The notes beneath the pieces were generated by a model. The model was given only the letters and a program-made list of their open reading frames with translations, was not told the DNA's origin and made no database searches. This document shows positions 51,529-62,385 of a stretch of DNA of 64,000 nucleotides, piece by piece (position 1 is the first letter of the stretch; the number at the start of each line of letters is the position of its first letter). The stretch is from Schizochytrium sp. TIO01. Taxonomy: Eukaryota; Sar; Bigyra; Thraustochytrida; Thraustochytriidae. Location: contig SMSO01000007.1 in the NCBI GenBank assembly GCA_004764695.1, positions 1,371,270 through 1,435,269 of the forward strand, in the 5' to 3' direction. The position numbers were made by a program, and so were the translations under genes.

Positions 51529-53175
51529 ATGCCTGAAATGGTCGGAGTTGAGGAGGAAGCGAAAGCTTTGCGCCACGATCAAGTTGAGAATTTTCGCCTG
51601 AGCGCAAGATTAGAAGAGCAAGCACTCAAACACCAGTCTGGACTTGAGTATGATGCATCAGATGATAAAGGGCACTGTTTGATCAATCCTTACTCTGGGT
51701 TTATGCAAGCATGGGATGTCACGCTGATTTTGGGTCTCGTGTATGTTGCTCTTGTGACCCCTGTTGACGCAGCCTTTCTTGAACCACACCTTTTTGACGC
51801 ATTGTTTTTCCTCAACCTCCTTATCGACATTCTCTTCTTTATCGACATCATCATTACATTCTGTTTGCCATATCTCGAAGCAGAAACAGGCCTTTGGATT
51901 CACACGCACCGTGGTATTGCCAAAAACTACTTTAAAACTTGGTTCTTCATTGATGTCGCCTCAATATTGCCCTTTGACTGGATCCTAACCGCTATTTATG
52001 GTGACGAAAATGACACCCACGCACTGCGTGCGCTGCGTCTGCTCAAGCTTCTCAAACTTATTCGCATCCTTCGAGGATCACGTATATGGCGACGCTGGCG
52101 TGATCGCATTGGTATAAACCTTACCCGTTTACAAATGTTCCTCTATATGTTCCTTGTGCTACTCATCGCACACTGGATCGCATGCATCCTTGGAGTCATT
52201 GCATATGTTGAAGGTCCAAGCTTGACAAGCGCAGATAACTGGCTTGGATACTACATTGAAAACAACCTTGGTTATGACCCAGACACCTTACCTGCTGGAG
52301 ACGTTTATCTCATCTCCTGGTATTGGGCAACTACTATTTTGACCACAATTGGCTTTGGTGACATTACTCCGCGAACGAATCTTGAAAGAGCCTTCGCTTC
52401 ATTTCTCATGCTGTTGGGAAGTGCTTTGCAGGCCTTTCTTATTGGTGTCATTTGCGGTCTCATAATGGAACTTTCAGAGACAGCCACGGAAAATCGAATC
52501 ACCATGAACAGCCTCAATGAGTTCATGAGCACGTACGATTTCCCGACCGAGCTCAAAATCCGCTTGCGAAAGTATTTTTATTATCTTCACTCTGTGCGGG
52601 ATTCAGCAAAGTATCAGTCACTTGTTAATCGCATGTCTCCACACCTCCAGGATGAGGTCAATTTACGAGTTAACGCATCTTGGATCAAGGAAATTCGCTT
52701 TGTGCAAGTATCACCGAACTATGAACTGGGTGGTTTTGTCTCAGCGTTAAGTAAAAACTTGCATATTGAGGTGTATGCCCCTTTTGAGCGTGTAATCTCA
52801 ATCGGAGATAAGGTGAACAAGTTGTTTATTGTTAGCAAAGGTATGATCGTCTTACATCTCGGCTCTGATATCATTGATGAAGACGCACAAGAAGTCTCGT
52901 ACGGAAACCTGCACGTGAGGCTAAGTCTCACTGAGGCGCTTCGAGAAGAGCTTGTTCGTGGTCAGTCTTTTGGGCATGAGCTTATTTACTCAGGGTTTAG
53001 GGCAATTTATAACGCCTCGACCTTGCAGTTCTCCGAATTACATGTCCTCACCCGTGTACAGCTTGATGAAATCCTAGCGGACTTCCCAGACACCAACCAA
53101 GCAGTTCAAGAATTTGCAAAGCGCAATCGAATTGTTGTAACCACCGCCGCTCATGACTACGAGCAAGCAGCGTGA
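51529..53175 (+). CDS. voltage-gated K+ channel of the CNG/HCN/EAG superfamily
   Basis: 548 aa, one six-helix subunit. S1-S3 include WDVTLILGLVYVALV, FFLNLLIDILFFIDIIITF and FFIDVASILPFDWIL. S4 has regularly spaced Arg/Lys (LRALRLLKLLKLIRILRG). S5 begins QMFLYMFLVLLIAHW. The pore loop carries the filter TIGFGD (273-278), which predicts K+ selectivity. S6 is FASFLMLLGSALQAFLIGVI. The C-linker (YFYYLHSVRDSAKYQS) is followed by a short cyclic-nucleotide-binding-like domain from about 400. Its phosphate-cassette region reads SFGHELIYSGFRAIYNAS, where active domains have a tight FGE-L-R-A pattern, so cyclic-nucleotide binding may be weak or lost, as in EAG-type channels. The ATG context AGCACCATGC is good. 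Confidence 0.9.
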   Translation: MPEMVGVEEEAKALRHDQVENFRLSARLEEQALKHQSGLEYDASDDKGHCLINPYSGFMQAWDVTLILGLVYVALVTPVDAAFLEPHLFDALFFLNLLIDILFFIDIIITFCLPYLEAETGLWIHTHRGIAKNYFKTWFFIDVASILPFDWILTAIYGDENDTHALRALRLLKLLKLIRILRGSRIWRRWRDRIGINLTRLQMFLYMFLVLLIAHWIACILGVIAYVEGPSLTSADNWLGYYIENNLGYDPDTLPAGDVYLISWYWATTILTTIGFGDITPRTNLERAFASFLMLLGSALQAFLIGVICGLIMELSETATENRITMNSLNEFMSTYDFPTELKIRLRKYFYYLHSVRDSAKYQSLVNRMSPHLQDEVNLRVNASWIKEIRFVQVSPNYELGGFVSALSKNLHIEVYAPFERVISIGDKVNKLFIVSKGMIVLHLGSDIIDEDAQEVSYGNLHVRLSLTEALREELVRGQSFGHELIYSGFRAIYNASTLQFSELHVLTRVQLDEILADFPDTNQAVQEFAKRNRIVVTTAAHDYEQAA

Positions 53176-53468
53176 GCCTGATCACTTCTGGCCTTCCATT
53201 CTATTGATTCTGTGTAAACTATAATCGTACTTATTTCCTCTTTCATTATTATTTTCACATGGGCAGAAAAAGTGTTGCCTTCCTCGAACTTACGCTGTCC
53301 GCAGATGCATTCGAAAATGTTGCCAACTCTCGACACCAAAAAGTGAGTTCGTTCTTATAATGAAAATACATTTATTTATTTCTAAATTACGTTCGACCCC
53401 CACTCGAAAAGGACATTTTGTTATCTAATTTGCAGATCTCTCTGTTCTACTAACTAACCTGTGTCAGA

Positions 53469-55965
53469 TCAAACTGATGACAATGAAGATGACGATGACG
53501 ATGAAGCCTTGCCTAAAATGATTTCTGCTAGCACAGACTTTGTCGCACTAATTCCACCTCGTTTTGACCCTACACTTTGCACCGTTGGAACAAATGTCAT
53601 AGGCGACTGATCTATTGCAATAGTGCGCACATCTGCAATAAACTGCTCAAGCTCAGTATAGGAACTGTGCTCGGAATAAGGCACCGATATTATACGAATG
53701 CGTCTATCTTGAGAAGTCGTGTCCGTAATTTGTCGAGCATGACCGGTTGGTCGAAGGGCAACAATACGAGCATAACGTGTGCCAAGCATCCCTCGCAAGG
53801 AAGGCATACTAAGTTTACCCATTTCCACTAAATGAACTCGAGCTTTGCTTTTGTCTGTTGTTAAGCGTAGCAGATCATTGAGTTTCAAGTCTTCAAGACA
53901 TTTAAGTACACGAAACTTTGCGGGGCTCACATAAACTTTCTCCTTTTCAGGAAAACATGCTCTCAAGATGCCCCAAAGAAAACGCTCTTTGCCGATTGTA
54001 TATGCACCAACAACTATCAAGGTTGATTTAGCGGAGTTCAGACCAACAGCTGCAGTCAATGCATTATTAGACTCCACTTGGAGTGCCTTCGACACGAGCT
54101 CTGCAGCTTGAGAAATGGCCTGTTGTTGAGTAATAAACCGGCAGCTTGGGTCAAGATAGGTTGTGTCGAGGAATATTGTCTCAAGGTGAAAACCGCGGGG
54201 GATTCGCAATGTCTTTGTAAGATCAATGCGAGTTCGGTCGTAGCGAATATCACCTGTATGGAAGATGCAACTTCTTGGTCTTACGAACTTTGAAGAGAAA
54301 CATTGCTGCTCCGGGGCAGTGGTTTGCATCTAATGCAAGGACTTCGGCACCTTTGACACGAACTGGAGGTCCTCCGATTTCAATTTGATTAATACATCGT
54401 GGGTTTACCTTGAAGCGCATAGCGAGAAGTCGTGCAGTCGTGGGAGTGCAATAAATAGGTGCTTCATCCCATTTATAGGCAATACCTCCATAATGATCAG
54501 CATGGAAGTGAGTCAAGAAAAAAACATTTGTGTGCCGAGCAAACCTGTAGCGGAAACCATCAACAATAAAGCCAGCACAGTCAGGAACTTGGTTTTTCGC
54601 AGGTGGTGCGCTATAGCTGCCAGAGCTCTTTCCATACCAGGACTTCCTGGCTGCTGTCTTGACGGTCGAGGTCATGGACTTTTGCCGGCTAACTTTTCTT
54701 GGTTCCTTTGCGCTTTTCATCATCATTGTAAAGGCATTGTCAGATGAATTTGATTTAGAGACGGGTTGTCCTCGCATACCCATCCGCATAGTGTTCATGT
54801 TAACTTGATTTTCTTCATCCTCATCATCGTCTTCATCGAAGATAGCATCCATCAGGGCTTCGAAGTTTTCGTCACCAGCATCGCATTCGTCATCTTTAGC
54901 CTCGTCACCCCGATTGGAAATACGCGCAAATTGGCGCGGATCGGAGATTCCATTTGATTTTGCGCACACACGCAAGTGGCGAAGTCGGCGGGTTAGTGCA
55001 CTCTCGCTCACCCTTGTGCTAGCGAGATCTAAATCACAAACAGGACAACGGTAATTACGCCGCTGCATGCGATCAAGATGCTTATCCGCCTGGCAAACAG
55101 CTTCGTGGTCAGCTCGAGACTTCTCATCCATACTTGCTAAATTAGTCTCACAAATGCTGCATAAAACCGCGACCGCTTCCTCTCCTTCTGTAGAAACTGT
55201 GCTAATGATTACAGCTCCAGCTTGTCGTAATGCAGCCTTATTTGCGACCTCCTTAGTTCCGATCGTCTCGGGGTTCTTTTGCCTTTTGCTATTACTCAAT
55301 GTCTTTAACTGAGGCGTTCCTAGTCCATTCTCATTTTTCTTTGGGTTTTCTCTAGGGTGTTGATCTATCAAAGCTACTTCAATTGATCCATGTTTGGTTT
55401 CTTGTTGATCAATGTCACTGTTCATTTGTTCATTCTGAGAACTTTGAGAAAGATGAAGACAGATCACTTCATGCGTTCCTTGATGATCAGAGTCAACTGT
55501 ATCAATTTCAATAGGTACTTGCGCCTCAGTACGATATGTGCGTGGATCTTCAGACGGTGACATAGAATGGATGGCACCATCGTCACCTTTAGCCCTTTTT
55601 GCAGGGTTTCCAAGCTCTATACCTGATGTATACAAGGAAAGTGTTGTGGCGTCTTCTTCTGTCGCTCCAATAATGGTTTCTGCATTGTGCAAAACTGCAC
55701 GTTCATCCTCTAGACCAACCTCTTCTGATGAAAGTGCTGCAGACGATGCAGTTGCAGCCAGGGTAGCCTCTGTCACTGATTTTGATGGTGGGGATATTTG
55801 AAATATAGTTGATTCTGCGTCATTGGTTTTTGCCGCCGCCGTTGTCGAGACGGTGGTTGCCCCCTCAGGCGTCAGCGAAAACGCAGTTACCCAACTCCGT
55901 CTAGCGCTGTTCCTGTGTGCTCTCCGATGAGCTCGCCTTGCACTCAGCGTCAACGTGGAGTCCAT
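53469..55965 (-). CDS. SNM1/PSO2 (DCLRE1A-like) DNA cross-link repair nuclease, with apparent 1-nt frameshift
   Basis: Two overlapping minus-strand frames together encode the full enzyme. The first (55965-54250, 571 aa) has a disordered N-terminus, two UBZ4-like Zn fingers (C269-x2-C...H-x3-C291 and C307-x2-C310...H-x3-C334), and the metallo-beta-lactamase start with HFHADH (486-491) and DANHCPGA (546-553). The second (54329-53469) continues with CIFHTGDIRYD, the beta-CASP region, and the end motif VPYSEHSSY. The frames fit exactly if one T is skipped in AAGAAGTTGCATC at about 54269, placing a Lys-rich turn before CIFHTGD. A 31-nt GTAAG...CAG intron would also restore frame but deletes HTG. 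So: sequencing error, recent mutation or frameshift. SNM1 nucleases digest past interstrand cross-links in the nucleus. Confidence 0.8.
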
Positions 55966-56922
55966 CTGCTAGCAGAGGTTCCGCTTCGGCAGCTCTGGCC
56001 ATCACAACGCGACCTTCTACTGCACGCAAGTTGTTCTTGGCAATTGTTGATTGAAGTTAAGCTCGCCTCAAGGACCCGTTTTTCTCACGCTCCAGAGCAA
56101 CTCAACGCGATTTGCCTACGAAGTCCTTCCCTATCGACTTGACCATGAATCGTGATATGCTGTACGGTAAATGCCTCGCAGTTCCTTGCCTGCCTTAACT
56201 CAAGTTTGGAGGTTTATCGTAATAATTGAGTTTGCCGGAATATATGTGACAACCCCGACTAATTCTCTAGCCTGAATACCCTTCTTCATAACGAAAAGAA
56301 GTATGGGCTCACAGGCACTACAAATCATGTTCTCGATTGCCACACAATGGTTGTTCCTTTCACATTTTACCAAAGCAGTGTCAGCATTGCTCATGTCCTC
56401 TGCTAGTGTATCATAGACAAGTTGTCCACGCGTGATGGGCCAAGCAAGACCTCGGTTGTATTGTATATTTGGACTATCAAAAACCGAGCTTTTACGACTC
56501 TAGGGTATTTCTTCTTTTAATTGATGATGGGAGTAGTTAGGTACACTCCTCCTACTTAACTTACTTACACTCTCGTAACTAATATAGCTTTGTAAAGTTA
56601 TGGCCACTCTTATTTTCTTGTTCCGCAGCTAAGAAATGCCTTCTGCTTCACTTATGTGAGCAGGATTAGCAATTGCAAATCAGATTCACAAGAAAATTAT
56701 CACGAACGTGAGATTTATTCTTCATCAGGGGCAGACACCTCAGACTATCTACTTGACGATCATAGCCATTCTGGTAATCTTGATCATAAACTTGAAGATC
56801 AACAGCAAAAAAAAAAAAACTGGAGGACCTATCGTTTATAGACAACAGTACGCCTTAATATATAGCCTATGGTATTTAGTTGGAAAAGAAAAAGAAAGTG
56901 ATTAAAATAAGGAGCAAAAAGT
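55966..56922. other. intergenic, no supported gene
   Basis: Upstream DNA of the nuclease gene. Only short ORFs; an A run near 56806-56818. Confidence 0.5.
56916..56920 (-). terminator. RNA polymerase III terminator of tRNA-Leu
   Basis: A run of five T on the minus strand, two bases past the tRNA 3' end. Confidence 0.7.
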
Positions 56923-57001
56923 TACTGTGAGTGGGACTCGAACCCACGCCCTTTCGGACCACGGCCTTAACGTGGCACCTTAACCGCTCGGTCATCACAG
57001 C
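56923..57001 (-). tRNA. tRNA-Leu(AAG)
   Basis: A 79-nt cloverleaf folds on the minus strand. Acceptor GCTGTGA pairs with TCACAGT (one G-U), followed by discriminator A. The D arm is ACCGAGCGGTTAAGGT. The anticodon stem CCACG/CGTGG holds loop TTAAGGC, giving anticodon AAG. An 11-nt variable arm (TCCGAAAGGGC) marks it as class II. The T arm is GTGGGTTCGAGTCCCAC. CCA is not encoded, as usual in eukaryotic nuclei. The A and B boxes match RNA polymerase III promoters. No intron. Confidence 0.93.
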
Positions 57002-59046
57002 TATGGAAGATCCTTTTTGTGATCATTGAAGACCCGAAACCAAATGACCAATATATAACAAAAGTACGGAAATAGTCATATATTTACTAATTAAAAATCT
57101 GCAAGGGTGCACCGCTTGATTTGGATTGGTGCATTCTAAATGCAACAGTTAAGACCAAGGAGCTGCCATAGTTATTTATTTGTTAGAATATTGTTCTCAT
57201 AGTAAAAAATATAAGAAAAGAAAAGGATATCTGAGAAGTAAAGGTAGGGGTAAGTTCCGGTGCAGGGTATGAAAGATTTTCGACCTTGTAGACCACCGGG
57301 TGCAGTCCACGACTATTATCCTGCTAATCATTTGGGTTGTCTTTGAGCTGAAAAAGTGCTGAATTTACTGCTGAGAGCCTGTACGTGTAAATACAATACA
57401 TCATTGGACTACGAAGGTCCCACTTGCCGGATCAACTTATTTCGTAAAATACACGAACGAGCGAGCGTATCCACCCGTTATTTCCACGATTATGCCTCTC
57501 AGAAAAAGCTGCAATGAAAGAACGATGATGTATGAGTGTTCCTCGCCCTTTCAATGATAATACTCTGCGAGTCTGATTGTTCCTTGGACTATAAATCCGG
57601 AAAAACAGAAACAAGTTGAAGTTGAAGCTGAAGTTGCAAAATAAGGCAAAACACGTGTGCAACAAGGGACTCTCTAGTTCTCTTTGAGCGAAGGGAGCAG
57701 CTCAAGGAAAAGTATACTTTCGAAAACTCCTGACGTGTGTCAAGAAAAGATGCGTGTCTGACCTCAAGAAAATTTATTTTGCGGCATCATCGTTTAGGTC
57801 AAACCATCCTCACTTTCTCTGTAAAGAATTGATCAAGTTCAATTCGAAATTATTGCTCTATGTTCGACAATTTTTGAACTCCGTGCGTTGACATGGTCTC
57901 CATGGTCAGCACAGATTAAAAAAAAATAAAAAAAAATAATAATAATAAAATAAAAAAACTGCGGAGGCCACTGATCAGTACACATGATCTTAAAGAAATC
58001 CGTGATTAAACAAAGATGTATGATATGATATAGCCACAGTTCAATTGAAAAGAAAAAAGAAAAAAAAAACACAGCCCGCGAGCAGAAATCAGTAAAGAAG
58101 AAATACTGTCGTAAAAGCAAGTACGTTAGCATTGTATCTGGAAACAAGATTTCTCCAAAACTTTCTTCGTGATCCAATCGAAAAGTAGTGATTAATCGGA
58201 CTAAACATTGGTATTGTCTCTTGAAATCCGTACCGTGATGAGCTGCAATATCCTGTTTCTGGGGTAGTATTGTATTCGTGGAGTTTTCGTCGTTCTCGAT
58301 GGACCACTATCATGCATCGAGTATCACTGGGATGGCCAATGTAATACACATAAATAAAATCAACCGATGGACACAAGCTTTCGCTTGGCTTCTTAATATA
58401 TGCGTCACTATTTTTCGGTAATACACTTGATCAAAATATTAAACTGACTTCGAAGATCAGAACTATTCTACTGAAGAAAGGTGTTGGGGCCATCACGATA
58501 GGTCTCAAGCATTGACTCTCTGTAACCGAGGCAAGAATCTCCATCATCATGACTACTCTTAAGCATCAACCCTCTCACCCTTGAGATTGTTTTGGTCCTA
58601 CCGGACCCGCTCCCTCTGTTTGCAAGCGTTGCCGAGGTCTACGACGCAACTTCTCCCAGCTCCCAGATTCCCCAAAGCAATCTCTCGAAATGTTTCCTGG
58701 CATGCCAGGAAGTGCCAAGTCATCTGTGAGCAGTTTTAAGTGACCTCGTTTGCGCAACGCAAAATGAATAGGGCCTCCTATCAATCAATAAGCATTATTA
58801 CTGTTTTAGAGTAGAAAGTAATGATGAAATAAATTAATTATGAGATATATGACGAAACAAGGAATTAGTAAATGCATGATCATATGAAGAGTGGATGAAG
58901 GAGGCAGACAACAAAGACGCAATCTAGTGCAGACGCCTGCCTGCCGAGCGAGAGACGCCCGACCGACCTGAGGGCCCTCGATTGGTTTCGACTGACGCAC
59001 TGCGGAGAGTAGGACTCTAGCGGGGCTCCGGGCTGAAAGGATCAGC
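57002..59046. other. intergenic, no supported gene
   Basis: A/T-rich low-complexity tract at 57917-57958 and an A-rich run at 58048-58070. Other ORFs are short and lack family motifs. Confidence 0.5.
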
Positions 59047-61866
59047 ATGCGGCGTTTTGATCTCGATTCGGAAGAGACGCAAGGCACGATTGGGGCAAAC
59101 GAAACGAGTTCGAAGAGAGCCAAAAGCGAATTGCGGAGACAAGTTCATTTACTGGGCGCTGCTCTGCCCCATTTGGCAGCCTACCTTGAGGATGACGATA
59201 TACTGGTGCTGCTAAAGACGGCGAGATTTATTTTCGACCAGATGAAACCACTCTGGGGAACAGTGATTTTACCACATTCGAAATCTGTGCAGAAGTTCAT
59301 GAGCAGGACCAAGCAAGGATTTACCTCTATCGTGCAGAAACCTATGTGTATTCCGCCACCAGGGATGCAACCATGGGTGTTTTTACAACTCATCCACGAG
59401 GAGAAGTGTTGGTGCTGCAAGAAAATTTTAGAGCATCGAGGAAGAGATGGAAACGACGAATTCTCCGCGTGCGATAATTTCGTGGTGTGCGGGTCTTGCA
59501 TCCGTAAAAAGCTTTCATTTGAAACAGCGAAAGATGATCCTTTGGCACTTTACTCACTAGCAGAAAGCGAAGCTTATGCTCCTGGGGTGTCCGCTCCGCC
59601 AGGCTTCCGACGCGCAACCTTTGTGCGTGAGGTCAGTGGCTCGCGAGAAGTGATCCCTAAAATATGGCTGGATTGGGTGCTCCGTGACGATCCCTTTGCA
59701 CAAAAACGAAAAGAAGTTCAACGTCGCGCAAGAGATGCGGCAACTGAACACTTAATGAGGTCCCCGGCTGTCACAGGGCTTACAGAGCTACTTGGCGGCC
59801 CTGCAGAGTGGCTCCAATCGCATCCTTTAGTAGATGAGATTAGAAACGGTATTGTGCATCTTGACACCGATGCGAGTTTTGTTGCCCTCATTTTGAAAGA
59901 GTCGGAGGAGCTTTATGGGTGGGCGCAGAATATGCTCGACTCTATGCACCCACTCACGAAGGATCATGCTGACTTTGGTTCCCTTTTGAATCACCGAAGT
60001 GAATCTGATGTAGAGGCTCGTAAACAGGTTTTCTTGCAATGTAAAAAACATAGCAATCTCATCTATGCACTTGAAAGTTGGGAAGGGCCACTTCATCATG
60101 AATTTGTACAAAATTACTACACACTAGATCTTTCGCTTGTTCCGAACAAGGTCTTTCTCGCACTTCACCCTCGCATGAAACGTGAACAGTGGCTCCAAAA
60201 GTTTGCCAAAAGGCTCGGACTTCACTCTAATGATGCAAAGTACTTTTCGCAGGTGACAAATATCACTGGAGAGAAAATAGATGTAATACATGCTGTGGAG
60301 CGAAAACAAAAAGTATCTAACATGTTCCAAGGTGAGATGCTTGATCTTGCTCTCCAAGACCAAGAGGTGATAAGCTGGGTTTTTGGTGCTTCGCATGAAG
60401 ACTTCACGATGCTAGAGCTTGCACAGCGTTTCCAATGTCGTTATTTGCTTCAAGCCAAGGGTAGGCATCACGGGACCAGGCTAGCTGGGTTCTGCAAACT
60501 CCCGTATGCCCTCAGTGCGCTCGAGGATAAAATTGGAGTTGCAGATCGAGCAGAGGCTCTTGATTCTTACAAAGCTGCGAAGCTTGATGAGCTTCCATTG
60601 GCTTCACTAGAATTTATATGTAAAAGTTACCCAATCGAGCCTATATCGATCGAAAATCCAGCTTGGTTCGACGATGAAGAGTATCGCAAAGCGGTAAATG
60701 AAGACCCCCGACTTGTGCGTATGGACTATAAACGAACCTATGACGACTTCCAGGGTCATTCAGTCCTTTCAAATAATGACACACCACAGACTTTTGCACA
60801 GTTAATCAACAAAGCTGACTCAAAAGCACTGATTCATGTCATTTTGGGAACTGCCCGTCATCAGGAGTATGCCATGGGTAGGTTGAAGGCGTCGCTTGAT
60901 AACGATGAATTGAGCTATGCACAGGCCGATATGCTAATCGAAGCGATTGGTAAGGGGGAGTTAAGTATTCAACCTCAAAGTCTAGCCTATGCTATAAAAG
61001 CGTCATCAAGGGCACTTCAAGTCATGAAGATTCTTAACCAGCAGCCTGCCTGGCTTCGTGACATTCTTCTTGAAGCAGTTCCGTCTGTTATTGACGCATT
61101 CCGTCTGCCTCGTCTTCTAGACGCTGTTCAGGCACTGAGCTATCATGTGGCGCAGAAGAAAGTTCCTCGCTTAGAAAGTCTGCAAGAACATTCGGAATTA
61201 GTGTCTTACCTTTTTCGCAAGTGCTTAATCTGTATTGTTCAACAAGAGACCGAAGATCTTTGTAAGCCTCATATATTTACCGAAATTGGGGACACCATTG
61301 CTGATTTGCACAAGGAAATTGAAGAATCCCACTGGTGGCAAGAAGGACACCATGCACAACTCTATGCACTCCTTGACCCACTCAAGCGTTTGAGAGACAT
61401 GAAAGAGTTTCTTGTTAATGAAAATATTGCACGTGACGCTTGTCGAGACTTCAACATAAATATCACAAGTCCTGCTGTCTCTTACCGCCAATGTTTACGA
61501 AATCTTCAAGAAAGCCAAGGGTGGCGCGCACGTTTTGAGCAGCTACTCAAGCGCACAAGAGAGACTAAGTGGAACGGAATTGGTATTTGCTCTCCCAAGC
61601 TTATTGAGCGCCTCGAGAACACTGCTCTTACACAAGGCTATGCTGCATCAACTATTGAGCTTTACACAGAAACATTGGCTGCGACCAAATTCACGGAAGG
61701 TAACTTAGAAGACACTGTAGTTTTGGAAACTCTTTTTGATTCTGGACTACTTTCCCTTCTTCATGAAGGCCAATTTGCACTTGCCGCACGGCGTATGGGG
61801 TATTACTTACCTTCCGCTGAGCTTGTGTATTTAGACCTTAAGGAGGACCTCAACCTTGCTATGTAA
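59047..61866 (+). CDS. large orphan protein with F-box-like N-terminus and Cys cluster (939 aa)
   Basis: I do not recognise a family for the whole protein. Residues about 37-65 (LPHLAAYLEDDDILVLLKTAR) resemble an F-box: Leu-Pro, a hydrophobic helix and an acidic turn. At about 120-160 a Cys set (CWCCKK ... FSACDNFVVCGSCIRK) reads CxxC-x(~17)-C-x(5)-CxxC. In fungal F-box proteins a similar Cys-rich segment follows the F-box. The remaining 780 residues are mostly helical and acidic/basic mixed without membrane helices or a signal peptide. Start: ATG at 59047 (AGCATGCGG). The F-box reading would make it a ubiquitin-ligase adaptor, with a long unknown C-terminal substrate region; this is inference only. 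Confidence 0.6.
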   Translation: MRRFDLDSEETQGTIGANETSSKRAKSELRRQVHLLGAALPHLAAYLEDDDILVLLKTARFIFDQMKPLWGTVILPHSKSVQKFMSRTKQGFTSIVQKPMCIPPPGMQPWVFLQLIHEEKCWCCKKILEHRGRDGNDEFSACDNFVVCGSCIRKKLSFETAKDDPLALYSLAESEAYAPGVSAPPGFRRATFVREVSGSREVIPKIWLDWVLRDDPFAQKRKEVQRRARDAATEHLMRSPAVTGLTELLGGPAEWLQSHPLVDEIRNGIVHLDTDASFVALILKESEELYGWAQNMLDSMHPLTKDHADFGSLLNHRSESDVEARKQVFLQCKKHSNLIYALESWEGPLHHEFVQNYYTLDLSLVPNKVFLALHPRMKREQWLQKFAKRLGLHSNDAKYFSQVTNITGEKIDVIHAVERKQKVSNMFQGEMLDLALQDQEVISWVFGASHEDFTMLELAQRFQCRYLLQAKGRHHGTRLAGFCKLPYALSALEDKIGVADRAEALDSYKAAKLDELPLASLEFICKSYPIEPISIENPAWFDDEEYRKAVNEDPRLVRMDYKRTYDDFQGHSVLSNNDTPQTFAQLINKADSKALIHVILGTARHQEYAMGRLKASLDNDELSYAQADMLIEAIGKGELSIQPQSLAYAIKASSRALQVMKILNQQPAWLRDILLEAVPSVIDAFRLPRLLDAVQALSYHVAQKKVPRLESLQEHSELVSYLFRKCLICIVQQETEDLCKPHIFTEIGDTIADLHKEIEESHWWQEGHHAQLYALLDPLKRLRDMKEFLVNENIARDACRDFNINITSPAVSYRQCLRNLQESQGWRARFEQLLKRTRETKWNGIGICSPKLIERLENTALTQGYAASTIELYTETLAATKFTEGNLEDTVVLETLFDSGLLSLLHEGQFALAARRMGYYLPSAELVYLDLKEDLNLAM

Positions 61867-62385
61867 GAAACACTATTATCAAAAGCAGAGAGAGGAGTCC
61901 AGACCAAAAGTTTATTTCATGCCTGCACAATATCGGCATTTCTATCTTCACAATCCTTTTTCGCGATCAAGCTTGCGAAGCTTTTTATTTCTTTCCAAAT
62001 TATGTTAAGTCAATTAGATAACATCCCGAATACAGCTAACCAATGCTACAAAACGTCATTCTCGCTTGCTGATGAAAACAAGTTCACTACACACTTTAAG
62101 AATAATTTGCTCTTGGCTGCAGTTTTCGTCGCGAATAAGTTCAAATTCTAATTACAACTTCGGCCTCGATCACGCTAGTTCCTTGCTGTCTGGGACCTTT
62201 TCTTAATCGCCTACTAACAATATGATCTTTTCCTCACTAAACCTGTAACTCAATTTGTTCCATACCAATCCTACTAAACTTATTAAATATTAAATATCCT
62301 ATTTATCTTTCCTCTTTCATTTTCTTCATAGTTTTCACCAATCTGTGCTAAAGCAATACGGGATCTACAAACTCAAAGCGCCACG
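61867..62385. other. intergenic between two plus-strand genes
   Basis: AT-rich spacer of 519 bp with no RNA or repeat seen; presumably holds the 3' end of one gene and the promoter of the next. Confidence 0.5.

Noticed and set aside
54250-54290. 31-nt GTAAG-CAG intron in the SNM1 gene
   Set aside because: It restores frame but deletes HTG of the catalytic HTGD motif, which is intact in the unspliced sequence; a 1-nt indel fits better.
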